From: Zavarzinia aquatilis
GTDB lineage: Bacteria; Pseudomonadota; Alphaproteobacteria; Zavarziniales; Zavarziniaceae
DNA length: 64,000 bases
Direction of reading: 5' to 3'
NCBI RefSeq assembly: GCF_003173035.1
Contig: NZ_QGLE01000017.1
Coordinates: 1 to 64,000 of the forward strand
Position numbers and translations under genes: made by a program. Every line of letters begins with the position of its first letter. The first letter of the stretch is position 1. A model generated the notes under the pieces. The model was not told where the DNA came from, made no database searches, and saw only the letters and a program-made list of their open reading frames with translations. Positions 59,569 through 64,000 of this stretch are shown one piece after another.

Positions 59569-62500
59569 TCCGGCGGATGCTCGCGGCGCTCATCGGCATT
59601 CTGCTGGCGGCAATCCTCGGCCTGCTGCCGGGCGGAGCCGCCTTCGCCCAGTCGCGCATCATCACCAACGGCAGCTTCGAGTATAATCTGAATGGCACCG
59701 CGATGGCGCCCAAGGGCTCGACCGGCACGCGCTGGGTCATTCCGAGTTCGGGCTGGCAGTATTTCGACGATGCGCGCTGCCTGGGCGGCCAGAAGGACAT
59801 CTGCATGGCCGGCTGGGAATCGACCCATGGCGGCTCCAACAATGGCAGTTACGCGCCCGTGCCACAGCATGTGGTCGAAGCCGGCAACAACAAGAGCAAC
59901 AACACGCCCGTGCCCCAGACCGGCAATGCCGAGGCCGAGCTGAATGCCGACAATCGCAGCCGGCTCTACCAGAACGTCTGCCTGAAGTCGGGCGAAAGCA
60001 TCACGTTCTCCTATTATTATTCGGCGGAAACCGGCGCGGGCAACCAGCAGGTCCTGGCCGGTATCTGGCCGCGCGGCAATACGGGACCGACCGGCGGCGC
60101 CCTGACCTCGCAGGCCAGCGTGGTCCGCACCACCAGGGGCTGGATCCTGCAGACCGCGACGCTGACGGCGCCGGGCAATGGTGTCTATCAGCTCGGCTTC
60201 GAAGCGGTTTTGCCGACCTCGGGCGCTGCCGGCAACGAGATCGAGGACGTCTCGATTCCGCTGGCGCCGCTGGTCGATCTGGGCGGCAGCCCGGTCAACG
60301 CCCTGGTGGTCGAGCCTCTGCCGCCGACCCCGCCGACCCCGGCCGCGACCAACGCCGGGGCTTCGATCAAGATCCGCGTCAACGGCCGTGTCCCGACCGG
60401 CGGCATGAAGCTGGCGCTGCGCCTGACCGGCGACGCCGTGCCCGATACCGATTTTCGCCTCGGCACGCCGACCGGACCCTATGGCACGCCGACCCTGACC
60501 CATACCGCGGGCAGCGCCCTCTGGATCGTCAATGTGCCGGCGGGCGATTACGATGCCGGCCTGACCCCCGCCCTCAACATCGGCGGCATCACGATCCCGA
60601 TGCTGGCGCTGTCCGACCTCACGATCGAAAATCCCGAAAGCGCGGTCTTCACCCTGGAGGATCCGGGTGTTGACGGCTCGTCGTCCTCGACGGTCTGGCT
60701 GAAGGGCGATCCGGTCTGCAGCCCGACCGGCGCGATGCAGGAAACGGCCAGCTACACGATCCGCGACAATACCCCGACCATGGTGCTGGCAGGACATGTC
60801 TATGTCGACGCCAACGCCAACAACACGCGCGACGGGGTGGAGCAATGGACCTCGACCACGCCGCTGGCCTCGACCGTCTATATCAACGTCGTCAAGAACA
60901 ACATCGTCGTCGCATCCCAGTCGGTGACCAGTGGCGATGGTGCGTGGACGATCACCGTGCCCGTCGATACCGACTATAACGTCGTGCTGTCCGACGACGG
61001 GGCCAATCCGTCGGCGGCGCCACCGCTTTACTGGCAGCCGCAGAATCCCTCGACGCTCAAATACACCGGCGTCAGCGCCAGCCAGTCCACGCTCGATTTC
61101 GGTCTGAAGGCGACCAAGGCGACCGACCCCGTGGTGATGGTCAAGGCTTTCGGCACCGGCCGGCTGCTTCTTGGCAACACCACCATCGTCCGGTTCCAGA
61201 TCAACAATTCCGACGGCAATCCGGCGCGCAGCGGCATCGCCTTCACCGATACGCTGCCCGATGGGCTGACCCTGATCGGCAGTCCGTCGTGGAGCACGGC
61301 GGGCTGCAGCGGCACGCTGTCGTCGGGTACCGGCAACCAGATCGCGCTGACCGGCGGCACCATCGCCTCGGGCACGGCCTATTGCATCATCGAGGCGACC
61401 GTGCGCGGCGACAGTGTCGGCACCAAGCTGAACGACAGCACGCGCCTTAGCAATGTGACCGGCATCTATACATTGGTCGATGCCAGCGTCTGGGTCGGCA
61501 CATTCTACGGCATCTCGGGCTATGTTTACGCCGATGCCGACGGCAACGGCCAGAAGGGCGGCAGCGAAACCGGCACTGGCGCGACTTGGCAGGTCAAGCT
61601 GGCGCAGCGCAGCGGCGCGACCTGTTCCACCCCGATCTTCGATTACGAGGTTTCGGTGGCGGCGACGGGCGCCTATGCCATCAACGAAGTGCCGCCGGGC
61701 GACTATTGCCTGATCGTCGACAACAACGCGACGGCCAGCGACGTGGTCTCGACCACGCCGGGCTGGGTGCCCACCCTGCCGTCTGCCGGCATCCTCTACG
61801 TCACCGTCAGCGTGAACAATCTGACCGGCCAGAACTTCGGCCTGTTCCGCGGCGGTGTTCTCAAAGGCCGGGTGTTCCTCGACCAGGGCTCGCCCGTGGC
61901 CACGCCCGGGGCCAGCGCGAACAACGGTATCCCCGATGGCGGCGACGAAAGCGGCCTTGCCGGGGTCACGGTAAAGGCGGCGACAGGCGCCACCGTGGTC
62001 GCCACCGCGCAGACAGACGGGGCCGGCAACTATACGCTGTTCGTGCCCCAGTCCGCGAATGGCACGACCCTGACGGTGACCGAGACCAACCTCGCCGGCT
62101 ATCGCTCGACCGGCGCTTCGGTTGACGCCACCGCGATGGGCACCGGCGCGGTGACCGTCGGCGGTAACGCCTATACCTATGACCGGACCGGCGACCGTTT
62201 CAGCTTCGCCTTCGCCACGGGCACGACCTATGGCAGCCTCGATTTCGGCGATGTCCCCGACAACCGGCTGACCGGTGTCGGGCTGCAGGGCGCCGCGCCT
62301 GGCTCAACCGTGGTCTATGGCCATGTCTTCATCGCCGGCACGGCCGGGCTGGTCAGTTTCGCCGATGCCGGGGTGACCACGCCGAACACCTCCACCGGCT
62401 GGACCGATTCCGTCTTCCTCGATACCGACTGCAACGGCGCGATCGACGCCGGTGGCGATCTTGGCCTCGCTCCCGGCAGTCAGATTTCCGTTACCGCCGG

Positions 62501-63053
62501 CCAGCAGATATGTCTGACGGCGAAGATCTTCGTGCCCCTGTCGGCGGAGGATGGCGATAAAAGGGTTTCCACCCTGACCGCCAGCTTCACCTACAGCAAT
62601 GCCGCCCCCGGCCTCGTTGGCAGCTACAGCCAGGCCGATACGACCACCGTGGGCGAAGGCACGGCGCTGGCACTGACCAAGCGCGTGCGCCGGGTCGACG
62701 CGGCTTGCGCCGCGCTGGCTTCGCCCGCCGGCGACTGGAGCGTCAGCAATCAGGCGCCGCCGGACAGCTACCTCCAGTATCAGATTCACTATCTGAACAA
62801 TTCGGCGGACCGGATGCGCAGCCTGGAGATCAAGGACATGACTCCGGCTTTCACCACCTTCGTCGCCGCCGCCTGCGGCGCGACACCGGCCGGCCTGACC
62901 TGCGCCACGCCGACCTCGGCCGCGGGGACGGCGCCCGCCGTTGGCGCCATGGGGCAGATTCGCTGGGTTTTCACCGATGGCGCGCCGCCCAACGACGGTC
63001 TTGCCCCCGGCAGCAGTGGCGATGTGACCTTCTGCGTCCGCGTCATGCCCTGA
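59565..63053 (+). CDS. Exported DUF11/SdrD-B protein (1162 aa)
   Basis: The GTG overlaps the stop of the giant gene (GTGA), with GGGGAG eight bases upstream, so the two are translationally coupled. Signal peptide LAALIGILLAAILGLLPGGAAFA. The N-terminal 220 residues (SFEYNLNGTAMAPKGSTGTR, CLKSGESITFSYYYSAETGA) look like a jelly-roll ligand-binding domain. SdrD-B-like repeats (HVYVDANANNTRDG, GYVYADADGNGQKGG, GRVFLDQGSPVATPG) and a DUF11 domain (VVMVKAFGTGRLLLGNT) follow. The C-terminal 250 residues parallel the end of the 934-aa protein, including the acidic loop VFLDTDCNGAIDAGGD and the IKDMTPAFTTF strand. No anchor seen. Confidence 0.78.
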   Translation: MIRRMLAALIGILLAAILGLLPGGAAFAQSRIITNGSFEYNLNGTAMAPKGSTGTRWVIPSSGWQYFDDARCLGGQKDICMAGWESTHGGSNNGSYAPVPQHVVEAGNNKSNNTPVPQTGNAEAELNADNRSRLYQNVCLKSGESITFSYYYSAETGAGNQQVLAGIWPRGNTGPTGGALTSQASVVRTTRGWILQTATLTAPGNGVYQLGFEAVLPTSGAAGNEIEDVSIPLAPLVDLGGSPVNALVVEPLPPTPPTPAATNAGASIKIRVNGRVPTGGMKLALRLTGDAVPDTDFRLGTPTGPYGTPTLTHTAGSALWIVNVPAGDYDAGLTPALNIGGITIPMLALSDLTIENPESAVFTLEDPGVDGSSSSTVWLKGDPVCSPTGAMQETASYTIRDNTPTMVLAGHVYVDANANNTRDGVEQWTSTTPLASTVYINVVKNNIVVASQSVTSGDGAWTITVPVDTDYNVVLSDDGANPSAAPPLYWQPQNPSTLKYTGVSASQSTLDFGLKATKATDPVVMVKAFGTGRLLLGNTTIVRFQINNSDGNPARSGIAFTDTLPDGLTLIGSPSWSTAGCSGTLSSGTGNQIALTGGTIASGTAYCIIEATVRGDSVGTKLNDSTRLSNVTGIYTLVDASVWVGTFYGISGYVYADADGNGQKGGSETGTGATWQVKLAQRSGATCSTPIFDYEVSVAATGAYAINEVPPGDYCLIVDNNATASDVVSTTPGWVPTLPSAGILYVTVSVNNLTGQNFGLFRGGVLKGRVFLDQGSPVATPGASANNGIPDGGDESGLAGVTVKAATGATVVATAQTDGAGNYTLFVPQSANGTTLTVTETNLAGYRSTGASVDATAMGTGAVTVGGNAYTYDRTGDRFSFAFATGTTYGSLDFGDVPDNRLTGVGLQGAAPGSTVVYGHVFIAGTAGLVSFADAGVTTPNTSTGWTDSVFLDTDCNGAIDAGGDLGLAPGSQISVTAGQQICLTAKIFVPLSAEDGDKRVSTLTASFTYSNAAPGLVGSYSQADTTTVGEGTALALTKRVRRVDAACAALASPAGDWSVSNQAPPDSYLQYQIHYLNNSADRMRSLEIKDMTPAFTTFVAAACGATPAGLTCATPTSAAGTAPAVGAMGQIRWVFTDGAPPNDGLAPGSSGDVTFCVRVMP

Positions 63054-63086
63054 CCGGGCCGCGGCGGCGGCGGCGGCCGCGCGGGG

Positions 63087-64000
63087 CTATGTCCCGGCCG
63101 GCGGCGCGCGCCGCCGGATTTCCGCGGGCGAGGCGTCGAACCAGCGCCGGCACGAACGCGACAGGGCTGATTGCTCGGAAAAGCCGAGGGCGCCGGCCAC
63201 CTGTTTCAGCGGAAGATCGGTCTCACACAGGAAGCGCAGGGCCGCCGCCCGATAGACCTGCTCGCGCAGTTGCTCGAACGAGGCGGCTTCATCGTCCAGC
63301 CGGCGCTGCAGGGTCCGTGGATGCAGGCCGAGCAGGGCCGCGATTTCGGCTTTCGTGCCACGCCCCGCGCCGACCGTGCGCTTCAGGGTTTGCCGCACCC
63401 GATCCGTCAGGGATTGCCCCCGGTCGGGGAAATGTGCGGCGATGTGGGACAGGGCGGCCTGGCGCAGCAGGGGATTGATGTCCTTCATGCCGACATTCAG
63501 CAGATCGCGATGGGCGTGCAGCGCGGCGTGCGGCTGGGCGATCGCGACCGGCGCGCCGAAATGGCGTTCGTAGGTACGGATCGGGGCGAGCGGCGTATGC
63601 GGCAGGCTGACCCCGCGCAGCCGGAACTGATCGAGTCCGAACGAGCGGCAGAAATGGTGGGTGAGGCTGAGGCAGCCGTCGATGATCTGCCGCTGCTGGA
63701 CGAAGGCCGGCAGACGAATGTCGAAACGCAGGCTGAAGCAATCCTCGAACAGCGGGCTTTCCGGCTCGAGCACGATTTCATAGGCCGGGCTGTGCAGGAA
63801 CAGATAGCGCGAGGCATCGAGCGCGGCCTGCGCCGGTGTCGGCGCATTCAGGATCACGGTGGCGAGCAGGCCGAGCATTCCCGTGTTCTGCCGCGCGGCG
63901 AGGCGCAGCCCGAAATCCGGGCAGCGGGTCTGTCCGGCGCTCTCCTCCAGCAGCAGGGCCGTGGCATCCAGGGAGATCAGGGCTTCCGGGTCGGCCAGTC
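63087..64000 (-). CDS. AraC-family transcriptional regulator (5' end beyond window)
   Basis: The frame is open from the stop at 63087 to the window edge, so at least 303 residues and still incomplete. The upstream part (CPDFGLRLAARQNTGMLGLL, IIDGCLSLTHHFCRSFG, ERHFGAPV) is the AraC-type ligand domain (Arabinose_bd, PF12625 type). The C-terminal double helix-turn-helix (ALLGLHPRTLQRRLDDEAAS, LPLKQVAGALGFSEQSALSR) binds DNA. An ATG at 63878 is internal and not the start. Convergent with the DUF11 cluster; role unknown. Confidence 0.88.
   Translation of the reverse strand, partial: LADPEALISLDATALLLEESAGQTRCPDFGLRLAARQNTGMLGLLATVILNAPTPAQAALDASRYLFLHSPAYEIVLEPESPLFEDCFSLRFDIRLPAFVQQRQIIDGCLSLTHHFCRSFGLDQFRLRGVSLPHTPLAPIRTYERHFGAPVAIAQPHAALHAHRDLLNVGMKDINPLLRQAALSHIAAHFPDRGQSLTDRVRQTLKRTVGAGRGTKAEIAALLGLHPRTLQRRLDDEAASFEQLREQVYRAAALRFLCETDLPLKQVAGALGFSEQSALSRSCRRWFDASPAEIRRRAPPAGT

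Overview
The window looks like a chromosomal segment of a high-GC alphaproteobacterium, probably of the Rhodospirillales type (inference). The support is the gene order yebC-ruvCAB-ybgC-tolQRA, rpsT just upstream of dnaA, a dnaN-recF-gyrB block, an alphaproteobacterial-style 6S RNA in front of the 5-formyl-THF cyclo-ligase gene, and GANTC (CcrM-type) sites in intergenic palindromes. Most long open frames antisense to the genes are GC-driven shadows and are not annotated.

Layout. 1-225: the 3' end of an IS5-type transposase and a pair of palindromic intergenic repeats. 312-2090: an AruH-like aminotransferase facing a periplasmic YceI protein. 2184-3830: 6S RNA, ygfA and a ymdB-type phosphodiesterase. 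3943-9630: a tightly packed DNA-repair and cell-envelope block (yebC, ruvC, ruvA, ruvB, ybgC, tolQ, tolR, tolA), mostly with ATGA overlaps; tolB and pal do not follow. 9711-20392: the replication block (a DnaA box, rpsT, a rhodanese gene overlapping dnaA, dnaN, recF, gyrB), interrupted between dnaA and dnaN by an oppositely oriented 914-aa RTX calcium-binding protein.

20402-24662 and 29446-37907 are two catabolic islands built on glutamine-synthetase-like enzymes, each with its own RpiR-type regulator. The first pairs a GS-like ligase with an amidohydrolase (a split FluG-like arrangement) and an N-formylglutamate amidohydrolase-like protein. The second has permease, GS-like ligase, aldehyde dehydrogenase, iron-dependent alcohol dehydrogenase and a class-I glutamine-amidotransferase-like hydrolase, which fits gamma-glutamylated breakdown of an amine or amino alcohol. 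Between them lie a diguanylate cyclase, two small conserved membrane or unknown proteins and a class A penicillin-binding protein.

38084-44257 holds a PhaC-like hydrolase overlapping a probable outer-membrane protein gene, a single-domain response regulator, and a three-gene polysaccharide-synthesis module: a glycosyltransferase with a GspE-type N-terminal domain, a membrane protein and a degenerate GGDEF-like protein. 44325-49139 holds an MFS exporter, a 59-aa protein, an acyl-CoA synthetase, a DUF502 membrane protein and a glyoxalase-II-like hydrolase.

49434-63053 is the most unusual part: four consecutive exported proteins of 187, 934, 2202 and 1162 aa. They are built from DUF11-type (conserved-repeat) beta-sandwich modules, SdrD-B-like domains and repeated acidic DxDxDG-type loops. 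The 2202-aa protein ends in a predicted outer-membrane beta-barrel. I read this as an uncharacterised surface-assembly system. The window closes inside an AraC-family regulator on the minus strand.
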